A DNA stretch of 64,000 nucleotides from Curtobacterium aurantiacum (GTDB lineage Bacteria > Actinomycetota > Actinomycetes > Actinomycetales > Microbacteriaceae). This document shows positions 25,421 to 33,005 of this stretch, piece by piece. The DNA lies in the NCBI RefSeq assembly GCF_018598555.1, contig NZ_JAHEWN010000013.1:40884-104883 (forward strand), written 5' to 3'. A program made the position numbers and the translations under genes. Positions within the stretch are counted from its first letter, which is position 1. The number at the start of each line of letters is the position of its first letter. Below the pieces are notes generated by a model. It saw only the letters and a program-made list of their open reading frames with translations, had not been told where the DNA came from and did not search any database.

Positions 25421-25490
25421 GCAAAACACCGGTTTTCGCACGCTGAACACCGGCGTGCGCGTGTTCGACGAGTGAACACCGGTGTCTTGC
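25421..25490. repeat. Nested inverted repeat, AACACCGGTGTT family (divergent intergenic copy)
   Basis: Left arm GCAAAACACCGGTTTTCGC (25421-25439) and right arm GTGAACACCGGTGTCTTGC (25472-25490). The complement of the right arm is identical to the left arm of the element at 49109, 24 kb away. An inner GAACAC...GTGTTC pair sits between. It lies between two divergent starts. Confidence 0.65.
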
Positions 25491-25540
25491 GGGAGCGCGG
25501 AGGCGGGGGTCGGGCTGCGGGCGGGCGGCACGGACGCGTG

Positions 25541-25546
25541 TAGGTT
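25541..25546 (+). promoter_or_regulatory. -10 box TAGGTT for the LigD-type polymerase gene
   Basis: TAGGTT ends 7 nt before the ATG at 25554, supporting that start over an upstream frame extension. Confidence 0.5.
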
Positions 25547-25553
25547 CCGCTGC

Positions 25554-26576
25554 ATGGCGAGCGAAGCGACGACGGTGCGGGTGCCCGGGCCCGACGGTGA
25601 CCGCGAGGTCCGGATCAGCAGTCCCTCGCGGGTGCTCTGGCCCGAGGCGGGCATCACGAAGCTCGACCTCGCCGAGTACCTGGTCACGGTGGGCGGCGCC
25701 TTCGTCCGGGCGAACGGCGACCGGCCGATCTCGCTGCAGCGGTTCCCCGGCGGTGTCGACGGCGAGCAGTTCTTCTCGAAGAACCCGCCGAAGGGGGCGC
25801 CCGACTACGTCCGCTCCGTCACGGTGACCTACCCGAGTGCCCGGTCGCACCCGCAGCTCGTGATCGACGAACCGGCAGTGGCGGTGTGGGCCGCACAGAT
25901 GAACACGGTGGTCTTCCATCCGTGGGCCTCTCGTGCCGAGGACAGCGACCACCCGGACCAGCTCCGCATCGACCTCGACCCGCAGCCCGGCACCGACTTC
26001 GGCGACACGGTGCCGGTGGCCGAGGAACTCCGGAAGGTCCTCGACGAGGTCGGCCTGACCACCTGGATCAAGACGAGCGGCAACCGCGGCCTGCACGTGT
26101 TCGCGCCGATCCGCCCCGAGCACGAGTTCCTCGAGGTGCGGCACGCGGTGATCGCCGCGGCCCGCGAGCTCGAACGCCGCATGCCCGACCGGGTCACGAC
26201 GGCGTGGTGGAAGGAGGAGCGGGGGCAGCGGATCTTCGTCGACTTCAACCAGGCGAACCGCGACCGCACGATGGCCGGCGCCTACAGCCCCCGGGCCCTG
26301 GCACACGCCTCGGTGTCGACGCCGATCACATGGGACGAACTGCGCACCGCGGACCCGACGGCCTTCACGATCCGCACGGTGCCGGACCGGCTGCGGACCA
26401 CCGGCGACCCGTGGGAGTCGATGGGGGAGCAGCCGGGCAGCATCGCACCGCTGCTCGAGTGGTGGGAGCGCGACCTGGCGAACGGAGAGGGTGAACTGCC
26501 GTTCCCGCCGGACTTCCCGAAGATGCCGGGGGAGCCGCTGCGCGTCCAGCCTTCACGAGCGAAGAAGCCGAGCTGA
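25554..26576 (+). CDS. LigD-type end-joining DNA polymerase/primase (PrimPol)
   Basis: This 340-residue stand-alone polymerase domain matches the polymerase module of LigD. It has SSPSRVLWPEAGITKLDLAEYL, GEQFFSKNPP, RIDLDPQPGTDFGD with the metal-binding aspartates, TSGNRGLHVFAPI, and KEERGQRIFVDFNQANRDRT. In bacterial non-homologous end joining it fills gaps and adds nucleotides, working with Ku and a ligase. Here polymerase and ligase (27046-28089) are separate genes on opposite strands, 470 nt apart. The start is supported by a TAGGTT box. No Ku gene is in the window. Confidence 0.9.
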   Translation: MASEATTVRVPGPDGDREVRISSPSRVLWPEAGITKLDLAEYLVTVGGAFVRANGDRPISLQRFPGGVDGEQFFSKNPPKGAPDYVRSVTVTYPSARSHPQLVIDEPAVAVWAAQMNTVVFHPWASRAEDSDHPDQLRIDLDPQPGTDFGDTVPVAEELRKVLDEVGLTTWIKTSGNRGLHVFAPIRPEHEFLEVRHAVIAAARELERRMPDRVTTAWWKEERGQRIFVDFNQANRDRTMAGAYSPRALAHASVSTPITWDELRTADPTAFTIRTVPDRLRTTGDPWESMGEQPGSIAPLLEWWERDLANGEGELPFPPDFPKMPGEPLRVQPSRAKKPS

Positions 26577-26600
26577 GGCCGAGCGCTGAGCCGCCGAGCC

Positions 26601-26744
26601 TCAGGCGGCGGAGGAGACGTCCCGCTGGCGATCCGGGTCCTCGACGCGCGTGGTGTGCGTCGGTACGCCGATGCTGGCGGTGTGCAGGCGGGTCAGCCGC
26701 GACCACGTGCCACGGTGCACGTCGGTGATGCCGTCGACGATCAC
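26601..26744 (-). CDS. Small hypothetical protein, coupled to upstream microprotein
   Basis: A 47-codon frame whose GTG overlaps the stop of the preceding 53-residue gene as GTGA. The peptide begins VIVDGITDVHRGTWSRLTRL, is soluble and basic, and ends DRQRDVSSAA. No family is recognised. The overlap follows the style of other coupled genes here, which is the main support. It ends 24 nt from the convergent LigD-type polymerase stop. Confidence 0.42.
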   Translation of the reverse strand: MIVDGITDVHRGTWSRLTRLHTASIGVPTHTTRVEDPDRQRDVSSAA

Positions 26745-26902
26745 GCGCCGAGCCCGATCGTGACGAGCGCGAGTGCCGTGGCGGTCACGCCGGCGATGGC
26801 GCTGACGACCGCGCTGAGCTGCAGGACGCGCTGGCGCCGTGCCTCTCGGACTTCTGTGAAGGGGCTCCGCCGAGGGTGGCGGACAAGCGTGCTGGTGCTC
26901 AT
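26741..26902 (-). CDS. Small single-pass membrane protein
   Basis: A 53-codon frame encoding a basic N-terminus (MSTSTLVRHPRRSPFTEVRE ARRQR) followed by one membrane segment, about residues 29-52, ending TIGLGA. The start has only a weak ribosome-binding site (CGAAAGCGG). It sits between the ligase and polymerase genes, in front of another tiny coupled frame. Function unknown. Confidence 0.5.
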   Translation of the reverse strand: MSTSTLVRHPRRSPFTEVREARRQRVLQLSAVVSAIAGVTATALALVTIGLGA

Positions 26903-27045
26903 GTCGACCGCTTTCGATCCGGGCATCCGGGCTGGACACCTCGTGCTGCTGAGATCATCCTGGCACGGCTTCACTAGTTCGGCTAACTACTTTTCGCCGA
27001 ACGTGACAGAACAGCGACAAACGGACACCGCAGTGCGTTCCGTCG

Positions 27046-28089
27046 TCAGGACAGCACGTCGTTCAGGTCGTAGGCGCTCGGCACCTCGAGCTGCTCGAAC
27101 CCGCACGACGTCGCCTCGCGGTCGGGCCGCCACCGCTCGAACTGCACGGTGTGCCGGAACCGGTCGCCCTCCATCTGGTCGTACCGGACCTCCAGCACCA
27201 ACTCCGGCGCCAGCCGGACGAACGACGTGTCGCGACCCGACGAGAACCGCGACCGTTCCCCGTCTCCGGTGACGGGCCTCCCGTCCGCATCGCGGAGCAC
27301 GACGGGCTCGAGTTCGTCGATCAACGCGGCCCGGCGCTTGTCGGAGAAGGCGGAGACGCCGCCGACCTGGCGGAGCTCGCCGTCCGCGTCGTACAGACCG
27401 ACCAGCAGCGACCCGACGCCGGAGCCGCTCTTGTGCACGCGGTAGCCGATGGCGACGACGTCGGCGGTGCGGTGGTGCTTGATCTTGAGCATCGAGCGCT
27501 TGTTCGGTTCGTAGGGCCGTGCGCGGGGCTTCGCGACGACGCCGTCGAGCCCGGCGCCCTCGAAGGTGGTGAGCCACTCGCGCGCCTGCTCGACGTCGAG
27601 GGTGGTGCGGGTGACGAAGAGCGGGTCCGTCATGGCGTCGCCGAGCTGCTCCAGGCGCTCGCGGCGCTCGTCGAAGGGCAGGTCGAGGAGTTCCTCCCCG
27701 TCGACGGCCAGCAGGTCGAAGGCCACGAACTGCGCCGGGGTGTCGACGCTGAGCTTGGCGATCCGCGAGGCCGCCGGGTGGATGCGCTGCGACAACGCCT
27801 CCCAGTCGAGGCGCTCGGCACCGGGCTCGCCGGAGCGCAGGATCACCTCGCCGTCCAGGACGACCGGGTGGTCGAGGCCGCCGAACTGCGCGCGGAACGC
27901 CTCGACGAGCTCGGGGAAGTACCGGGTGAGCGGCTTGGCGCCGCGGCTGCCGATCTCGACGTCGTCCCCGTCGATGGTCACGATGCCCCGGAATCCGTCC
28001 CACTTCGGTTCGTACCGCAGCCCGCCCTTCGTGCTGTCCGGGTCGGGGACGGTGGCGACGGCCTTGGCGAGCATCGGTGCGATCTCCAT
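27046..28089 (-). CDS. ligC: ATP-dependent DNA ligase, LigC type
   Basis: This 347-residue ligase has the adenylation motif EPKWDGFRG with Lys29 as the AMP-accepting residue. It also has DGEVIL, VFDLLAVDGE-like FVAFDLLAVDGEELL, GVVAKP and the C-terminal OB-fold with a YRVHKSGSGVGSLLVGLYD strand. Its length and domain order match LigC. LigC can act as the ligase of end joining or base-excision repair alongside LigD-type polymerases. The polymerase gene lies 470 nt downstream on the opposite strand. The ATG is followed by EIAPMLA, the typical opening. Confidence 0.9.
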   Translation of the reverse strand: MEIAPMLAKAVATVPDPDSTKGGLRYEPKWDGFRGIVTIDGDDVEIGSRGAKPLTRYFPELVEAFRAQFGGLDHPVVLDGEVILRSGEPGAERLDWEALSQRIHPAASRIAKLSVDTPAQFVAFDLLAVDGEELLDLPFDERRERLEQLGDAMTDPLFVTRTTLDVEQAREWLTTFEGAGLDGVVAKPRARPYEPNKRSMLKIKHHRTADVVAIGYRVHKSGSGVGSLLVGLYDADGELRQVGGVSAFSDKRRAALIDELEPVVLRDADGRPVTGDGERSRFSSGRDTSFVRLAPELVLEVRYDQMEGDRFRHTVQFERWRPDREATSCGFEQLEVPSAYDLNDVLS

Positions 28090-28129
28090 GCGTCCTGTCT
28101 ACTCGCGCGCGTTGGCAGCGCTGCGCGCT

Positions 28130-28184
28130 TCGTGAGCAGGAATGGTCGGGTCCGGCGCAACGACCCGACATCGTCTGCTCACGA
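28130..28184. repeat. Nested inverted repeat between ligC and the MBL hydrolase gene
   Basis: Outer arms TCGTGAGCAG and CTGCTCACGA (28130-28139, 28175-28184) enclose TCGGGTC/GACCCGA (28146-28152, 28162-28168). The genes on each side are divergent, so it is not a terminator for either. Confidence 0.55.
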
Positions 28185-28233
28185 TGCGCGGCCGGGAGGC
28201 CCGGATCACACCGGGCAGGTCGGCCTGCGTCGG

Positions 28234-28239
28234 TAGGGT
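28234..28239 (+). promoter_or_regulatory. -10 box TAGGGT for the MBL hydrolase gene
   Basis: TAGGGT ends 7 nt before the GTG at 28247. Confidence 0.5.
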
Positions 28240-28246
28240 GGCCGGC

Positions 28247-29290
28247 GTGACGACCGTGCCCCCTCCGGCAGCGCCGGCCCCGGAACCGATCAGCCCCGTG
28301 CAGGCCGCCGCGCTCCGCGACGGCGTGCTGCCGCCCGTCGAGCAGGTCCGGCCGGGCATCTGGACCCTCGCGGTGCCGTTCCGGTTCGGGGTGCCCGACG
28401 CCACCCTCGTGTACGTCGTCGAGGGGCCCGACGGCTCGCTCGCGGTGATCGACCCCGGGTGGTCGGCCGACGGCGGACTCGCGGAGCTGCGGGACGGGCT
28501 CGCCGCGATCGGACGCACCCTGGACGACGTGTCGCTCGTGGCCGTCACACACCTGCACGCCGACCACCTGGGCGCCGCGGCCGCGATCCGCCGGGCAACG
28601 GGAGCACGGGTGGCGATGCACGGCCTCGAGGTCCGTGCGCTCGAACGGGAGCGTACCGACGCCGAGCGGAACGACGCCGACATCGCGACGTGGGGGCTGC
28701 CGGAACACCTGCGCGCCGGGGTCGTCGAGGCGTGGGGCAGCGGGCGCCGGATCGGGATGGGCCGGATCGAGGCGCCGTTCGCCGACGTGCTGCTCGAGGA
28801 CGGCGACCTGCTGCCGATCCCCGGTCGGACGATCCGCACGCTGTGGACTCCGGGGCACACGGCCGGTCACGTGTGCTTCCTCGACGAGGCCGACGGGCTG
28901 CTGTTCTCCGGCGACCACGTGTTGCCGCGGATCAACTCCGGCATCGGGCTCGGTGGCCGGACCGACACGAACCCGCTGGGGGACTACCTGGCGTCCTTGG
29001 CCCGGCTCGACCCGTACGCCGACCTCGAGGTCTGCCCGGGGCATGAGTACCGGTTCCGCGACGTCGTGACCCGCGCGCAGACCCTGGCCCGGCACCGGGA
29101 GGAACGCTCACGCCACGTCGCCGCGGCCCTCGATGCGCTCGACCGCCCGACGCTGTTCGAGGTCGCGGCCCGGGTGCCGTTCAGCGGTGGGATCGAGTCG
29201 ATGACCGGGTTCCTGCTCGCGAGCGCGCTGACGCAGACGGCCTTCCACGCGGAGCTGCTCGGGCGGGCTGACGAGGTCCGGCCCGCCTGA
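28247..29290 (+). CDS. MBL-fold metallo-hydrolase
   Basis: The 347-residue product has the metallo-beta-lactamase zinc motif THLHADHLG (His102, His104, Asp106, His107), a third histidine in PGHTAGHVCF, the bridging Asp in FSGDHVLP and a late CPGHEYRF. A roughly 100-residue helical C-terminal extension follows, as in LACTB2 or glyoxalase-II-like hydrolases. The substrate could be an ester, thioester or RNA end. The GTG start is set by TAGGGT 7 nt upstream. It converges with the azoreductase gene, with 23 nt between stops. Confidence 0.87.
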   Translation: MTTVPPPAAPAPEPISPVQAAALRDGVLPPVEQVRPGIWTLAVPFRFGVPDATLVYVVEGPDGSLAVIDPGWSADGGLAELRDGLAAIGRTLDDVSLVAVTHLHADHLGAAAAIRRATGARVAMHGLEVRALERERTDAERNDADIATWGLPEHLRAGVVEAWGSGRRIGMGRIEAPFADVLLEDGDLLPIPGRTIRTLWTPGHTAGHVCFLDEADGLLFSGDHVLPRINSGIGLGGRTDTNPLGDYLASLARLDPYADLEVCPGHEYRFRDVVTRAQTLARHREERSRHVAAALDALDRPTLFEVAARVPFSGGIESMTGFLLASALTQTAFHAELLGRADEVRPA

Positions 29291-29313
29291 GCGTCCGTTC
29301 GCAGACGCGCGGC

Positions 29314-29946
29314 TCAGCCGAGCGTCGTCGCGAGGCGCTCGATCGTCGTCTTCGCGTCGGCGAACTCGGCGGCGGCGTGCTCGGCCAGCGGTGCGAGGTC
29401 CGGCAGCCGGTCGGCCAGGGTCGCGCTGACGGTGATCGGGTACAGCTTCATGCCGAGCGCGGTGCCGAGCACGATGTGCAGCACGGGGGAGCCGTGGTCC
29501 CACCCCTCGGTCGGGGTGCCGGCGTCGTAGGTCGCGCCGCGGCTCACCACGGTCACGACGGGTCGACCGGCCAGGGGCTGCACGCCGCCGGTCAGGATGC
29601 CCGGCACGTGGATGCGGTCGATCCACGCCTTCAGGGTCGACGGCACGGTGTAGTTGTACAGCGGCGCACCCACCACGACGACGTCGGCGGCCAGGAGCTC
29701 GTCGATGACCTCTTGACGCAGGGCCTCGGCCTCGGGCGTGACGGTCTCCTCAGCGGTGCGGTCGGCGGCTGCCCAGTGCAGCGCCGAGCTCTCGAGGTGG
29801 GGGAGCTGGTCGACGTGCAGGTCCCGCCGAACGACCCTGTACTCCGGGCCGCGGGCGCGCCAGGCCTCGGCGAAGGCCGCGGTCAGCGCGCGCGAGCGGG
29901 AGTGGGACAGGTCGGCCGAGGAGTCGATGTGCAGCAGCGTGGGCAT
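29314..29946 (-). CDS. azoR: FMN-dependent NADH-azoreductase-type oxidoreductase
   Basis: A 210-residue flavodoxin-fold quinone/azo reductase with HIDSSADLSHSRSRALTAAF near the start (FMN phosphate loop), VVVGAPLYNYTVPSTLKAWID, and GRPVVTVVSRGATYD. Such enzymes reduce quinones, azo dyes or nitro compounds with NAD(P)H and may protect against electrophiles. A TAGCGT box 7 nt before the ATG suggests leaderless transcription. It follows the surface-protein gene on the minus strand but is separated from it by two hairpins. Confidence 0.86.
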   Translation of the reverse strand: MPTLLHIDSSADLSHSRSRALTAAFAEAWRARGPEYRVVRRDLHVDQLPHLESSALHWAAADRTAEETVTPEAEALRQEVIDELLAADVVVVGAPLYNYTVPSTLKAWIDRIHVPGILTGGVQPLAGRPVVTVVSRGATYDAGTPTEGWDHGSPVLHIVLGTALGMKLYPITVSATLADRLPDLAPLAEHAAAEFADAKTTIERLATTLG

Positions 29947-29953
29947 GTCGCCA

Positions 29954-29959
29954 ACGCTA
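29954..29959 (-). promoter_or_regulatory. -10 box TAGCGT for azoR
   Basis: TAGCGT on the minus strand lies 7 nt before the ATG at 29946. Confidence 0.5.
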
Positions 29960-29991
29960 CCGGCGCGGACCCGGCCGGGCGCGGATGCGAA

Positions 29992-30031
29992 ACGGCCCCG
30001 CCTGCTCCGGTGAGGGAGCAGGCGGGGCCGT
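29992..30031 (-). terminator. Strong hairpin after the surface-protein gene
   Basis: Two perfectly matched 17-nt arms (29992-30008 and 30015-30031) with a 6-nt loop, followed on the minus strand by a short T-rich stretch. A second hairpin, CTCCCGTCCG...CGGACGGGAG (30039-30074), precedes it, so the surface-protein message has tandem terminators. Confidence 0.75.
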
Positions 30032-30088
30032 CACGGGCCTCCCGTCCGCCGCGCGGGCACGCGACGGACGGGAGACGTCTTCAGGGGG

Positions 30089-31675
30089 TCAGCGCTGCGC
30101 GCGACGACGGCGCGCGAAGCGGGCGCCGATCAGGCCGGCACCGGCGACGAGCAGGCCGAGGGCCCACGGCAGCGCGTCGGTGGAGTCCGAGCCGGTGTAG
30201 GCGAGCTGACCGCCGGTGTTGACCGGGGTGACCGGGGCCGCTGCCGGCGCGACCGGGGTCGGGTCGGCGATGCCGGCGACCGCGGTCGGCTGGACGTCCA
30301 CGGCGAACGACGTGGCGAACTCGCCCGCTGCGACGGTCAGGGTGTGGATCGAGGCGTGCGGGAACGTGACGCCGACGAGGCCGAAGTCACCGAGCTCGGG
30401 GTCGGGTGCGATCACGTCGCTGGCGACGTCGGACGTCACGGTCGGCAGCTCGGGCGTCTCGTTGTCGAAGCCGCCCATTGGGTTGCCGAAGCGGTCCACG
30501 AGGCCGCCCTGGATGATGAGCGTCCCTCCCTGCTTGATGGTCGGACGGCCGCCGATCTGGAAGTCGTCCTCGCCGAGGGTGTAGATGCTGCCGTCGGGCT
30601 CGATGATCCAGGAGGTGCGGTCCTCGTCGCTTTCGTCGCCCTCGTCGAACAGGCCGGCGCGATCGGTCGTGTAGACCAGGACACCGATCGGGTCCGCGGC
30701 CTCGACGGTCATCGAGACGTACTGCGTGACCGACTCGGTGCCGCTCGTCGCGGTGACCGCGAACTCGTAGTCCAGCGCCAGGGTCGCGGTGCCACTGAGC
30801 TCACCGGTCGAGGCGTCGAAGGTCAGGTCGTAGGGGAGCTGGTCCTCGGGGGCCGTCTGGTCTTCCGGGAACTCCTCCGCGTAGTCGGCGTCCTCGTCGT
30901 AGAACCAGGACAGGCTGTACTTCGGCTCCGGGAAGCCCTGCGCACGGAAGGTGTGCGAGAAGGCGTCACCGGCGGCGGTGTTCAGCTCGAGCGGGCTGTC
31001 CTGCGTGGCGCCGGCCTTCGTGGGCTGGCCGTCCTCACCGAGGAACACCGGGGTCTGCGACACGGCGGCGGTCGCGGCAGAAGTGACGGTCGACGTCTCG
31101 GTCGCGCCGGGCAGCGTGCCCGTCACGGCGACCGTGATGGTCTTGCGCACGTCGGTGGGGTCGACGACGTAGCTCGCGGCCTTCGACAGGACGTTGTCGT
31201 CCTGGTCGGTCCAGGAGTACTTGTACCCCGCCTCGTCGTCGAAGCCGGTGACGACGGCGACGAGTCGGGTGCCGACCTTCGCCGTGCCCTCGATGGTGAC
31301 GGTGACGTCGGCGGCCTTCGTGGAGACGTCCGGCTTCGGGGTCTCGGTCGGCTTCGGGGCCTCGGTGGCGGCCGGCGCGGTGGTCTCCGGAGCGGCGGGC
31401 TCGTCGGTGGCCTCCGGGGTCGGTGCCGCCGGGGGCTCCTCGGCCGGAGCCGGGGTCTCGGGCGTGGTCTCGGCGGGCGGGTCCGTCGGCGTGGGCGTCT
31501 CGTCGCCGTCGACCGGGGCCGGCGACTCGACGGCCGTGATCGGCTGCGTCGTGTCGAGCGTCTCGGCGTTGGCGGCCGTCGCGGTCATGATGCCGAGGCC
31601 GGTGGTCAGACCGACGAGGGCGACGGTGGTGCCGACGGCGCAGGCGCGTCGGACGGTGGAGGTGCTGCGATGCAC
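30089..31675 (-). CDS. LAYTG sortase-anchored surface protein
   Basis: The 528-residue protein has a Sec signal peptide ending near ATAANA (about residue 37). A Pro/Thr/Glu-rich stalk runs to about 120, followed by an Ig-like strand-rich region with VTVTIEGTAKVGTRL and GELSGTATLALDYEFAVTA. The anchor is LAYTG (491-495), then a membrane segment and RFARRRRAQR. LAxTG is the class E sortase motif of high-GC actinobacteria. Mature protein should be covalently attached to peptidoglycan. The middle domain resembles putative-Ig/cadherin-like folds, but no ligand is suggested. A TACGAT box at 31750-31755 could be its promoter. No sortase gene is in the window. Confidence 0.86.
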   Translation of the reverse strand: MHRSTSTVRRACAVGTTVALVGLTTGLGIMTATAANAETLDTTQPITAVESPAPVDGDETPTPTDPPAETTPETPAPAEEPPAAPTPEATDEPAAPETTAPAATEAPKPTETPKPDVSTKAADVTVTIEGTAKVGTRLVAVVTGFDDEAGYKYSWTDQDDNVLSKAASYVVDPTDVRKTITVAVTGTLPGATETSTVTSAATAAVSQTPVFLGEDGQPTKAGATQDSPLELNTAAGDAFSHTFRAQGFPEPKYSLSWFYDEDADYAEEFPEDQTAPEDQLPYDLTFDASTGELSGTATLALDYEFAVTATSGTESVTQYVSMTVEAADPIGVLVYTTDRAGLFDEGDESDEDRTSWIIEPDGSIYTLGEDDFQIGGRPTIKQGGTLIIQGGLVDRFGNPMGGFDNETPELPTVTSDVASDVIAPDPELGDFGLVGVTFPHASIHTLTVAAGEFATSFAVDVQPTAVAGIADPTPVAPAAAPVTPVNTGGQLAYTGSDSTDALPWALGLLVAGAGLIGARFARRRRAQR

Positions 31676-31997
31676 GGGTTCCCCCAGGGATTCGGTCCGG
31701 GCTGCACGCCCGGATCATGTGAATTTGCCGAGAATGTCGGCGTTCTCGGATCGTAGCGGGATGACGTTGCCGATCCGGGCCGATTGATCGGAATGTGACC
31801 CGGGTTGGGGGTGCGTGCGGGAAACCGCCTGACCCCCGCAGGCCGCGGCCCGCCGTGTGGCGCGCTGTGCCGGACGGGAGGCACGGTGCGGGCCCGCACC
31901 GTGCCTCCCGTCCGTCCGGTGTCGCGTCTCAGGCGCGGCCGAGCGTGCGGACGCCCAGGCGACCCGGCGCCACCGCACCGGGCATCGCGAGGGCGGA
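31676..31997. other. 322-nt intergenic stretch between surface-protein gene and LysR gene
   Basis: No coding frame is supported. On the minus strand, the part next to the surface gene is less GC-rich and has a TACGAT -10 box (31750-31755), implying a leader of about 70 nt. Further up lies the 44-nt perfect palindrome at 31871-31914, likely the LysR terminator. Confidence 0.5.
31871..31914 (-). terminator. 44-nt perfect palindrome downstream of the LysR gene
   Basis: CGGACGGGAGGCACGGTGCG followed by GG and its exact complement, centred between 31892 and 31893, with no loop. It contains the GGGAGGC and GCACGGTGCG elements seen in other repeats of the window. Likely terminator or cruciform-forming site. 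Confidence 0.65.
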
Positions 31998-32900
31998 TCA
32001 GTCGCCGACCGCGGCTGCGGCGCGCTCCAGGGCGTCGCGGAGGGCACGGACCGCCGGGGAGGACGACCCGGCGGACCGGACCACGGTGAAGATCGTGCGC
32101 CGCGGACGCTCCGGCAGCTCGAGCAGCCGACAGGTCGTCGTCCGGCCGGTCCACATCAGGTCGGGCATCAGGCTGACGGCGTTGCCCGACTCGACCAGGC
32201 GGATCTGCGTCTGCAGGTCGGCGGTCTCGTACCGGACGTCGGGCTCGAAGCCCCAGCGCCGACAGACCTGCTCGGCGAAGTGCCGCGACGCGGTGCCGCG
32301 GGGTTCCATCACCCAGGGCATGGTGCGGGCGTCCTCGAGCGACGACACCGGGCGCAGGGCCGTGTCGAGCGGAGGCAGGGCCAGCCGGACGGCGTCGGTC
32401 GTCAGGTCGGAGCGGTCGAGCCCCGGCAGGTGCGGAGCGGCGTGGGCCGGGTACTGCTCGGCGATGACCATGTCGAAGTCGCGCGCCCACGTCTCGTTCA
32501 GCGCGGTCTCCGGTTCCCGCTGGACCATCTCGACCCGGACATCGGGGTGCTCCGTCGCCATCTCGTGCAGGGCGCTCGGCATCAGGGCGAGGGCCGCGGA
32601 CTGGAACACCGCGACCCGCACGCGACCCTGCACGGACGACAGGGTGTCCTCGACCTGTGACTGCGCGTGCTCGAGGACGTCGAGCACCTGGCCCGCCGCA
32701 GCGACCAGCACCTCGGCCTGCGGGGTGAGCTGCAGCCGTCGCCCGGCCTTGCGGAGGAGTTGCACGCCGGCCTCCCGCTCCAGGGCACTCAGCTGCTGCG
32801 AGACCGCCGACGGGGTGAAGTTCACCGCGTCGGCGACGGCCGCGATCGTGCCGCGGATGGACAGCTCACGGAGGAGCACGAGACGACGGACGTCGAGCAT
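31998..32900 (-). CDS. LysR-family regulator, likely of putA
   Basis: A 300-residue LTTR with an N-terminal helix-turn-helix (LVLLRELSIRGTIAAVADAV NFTPSAVSQQLSALERE) and a periplasmic-binding-like effector domain containing the QTQIRLVESGNAVSLMP segment. It is transcribed divergently from putA with 105 nt between starts, the usual arrangement for an LTTR and its target. That it responds to proline or pyrroline-5-carboxylate is inference. A TACCGT box lies 6 nt before its ATG, so its own message is leaderless. Confidence 0.88.
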   Translation of the reverse strand: MLDVRRLVLLRELSIRGTIAAVADAVNFTPSAVSQQLSALEREAGVQLLRKAGRRLQLTPQAEVLVAAAGQVLDVLEHAQSQVEDTLSSVQGRVRVAVFQSAALALMPSALHEMATEHPDVRVEMVQREPETALNETWARDFDMVIAEQYPAHAAPHLPGLDRSDLTTDAVRLALPPLDTALRPVSSLEDARTMPWVMEPRGTASRHFAEQVCRRWGFEPDVRYETADLQTQIRLVESGNAVSLMPDLMWTGRTTTCRLLELPERPRRTIFTVVRSAGSSSPAVRALRDALERAAAAVGD

Positions 32901-32906
32901 GCTCCG

Positions 32907-32999
32907 ACGGTAGCCGGGTCGTGGCGGGAACGGTAGCGCAACTGAACGGTATCCATCAGGAACGCTCACTTCCGCTACCGCATCCCGGACCTCCACACT
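32907..32999. promoter_or_regulatory. Divergent lysR/putA control region
   Basis: TACCGT (minus strand, 32907-32912) serves lysR and CACACT (32994-32999) may serve putA, each 6 nt from a start. Between them CGGTAGCG (32931-32938) and CGCTACCG (32973-32980) form an exact 8-bp inverted repeat, a candidate operator. Confidence 0.45.
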
Positions 33000-33005
33000 G
33001 AACCC

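Noticed and set aside
25401..26306. N-terminal extension of the DUF429 protein through the minus strand of the LigD-type polymerase gene
   Set aside because: The conserved DUF429 start (VNAYLGVD) is at 25400, and the extension has no homology signal and overlaps a well-supported gene on the other strand.
26978..27001. Short hairpin TTCGGC...GCCGAA downstream of ligC
   Set aside because: The stem is only 6 bp and the T-rich side is on the wrong strand for a ligC terminator; I could not decide between a weak terminator and a promoter element.
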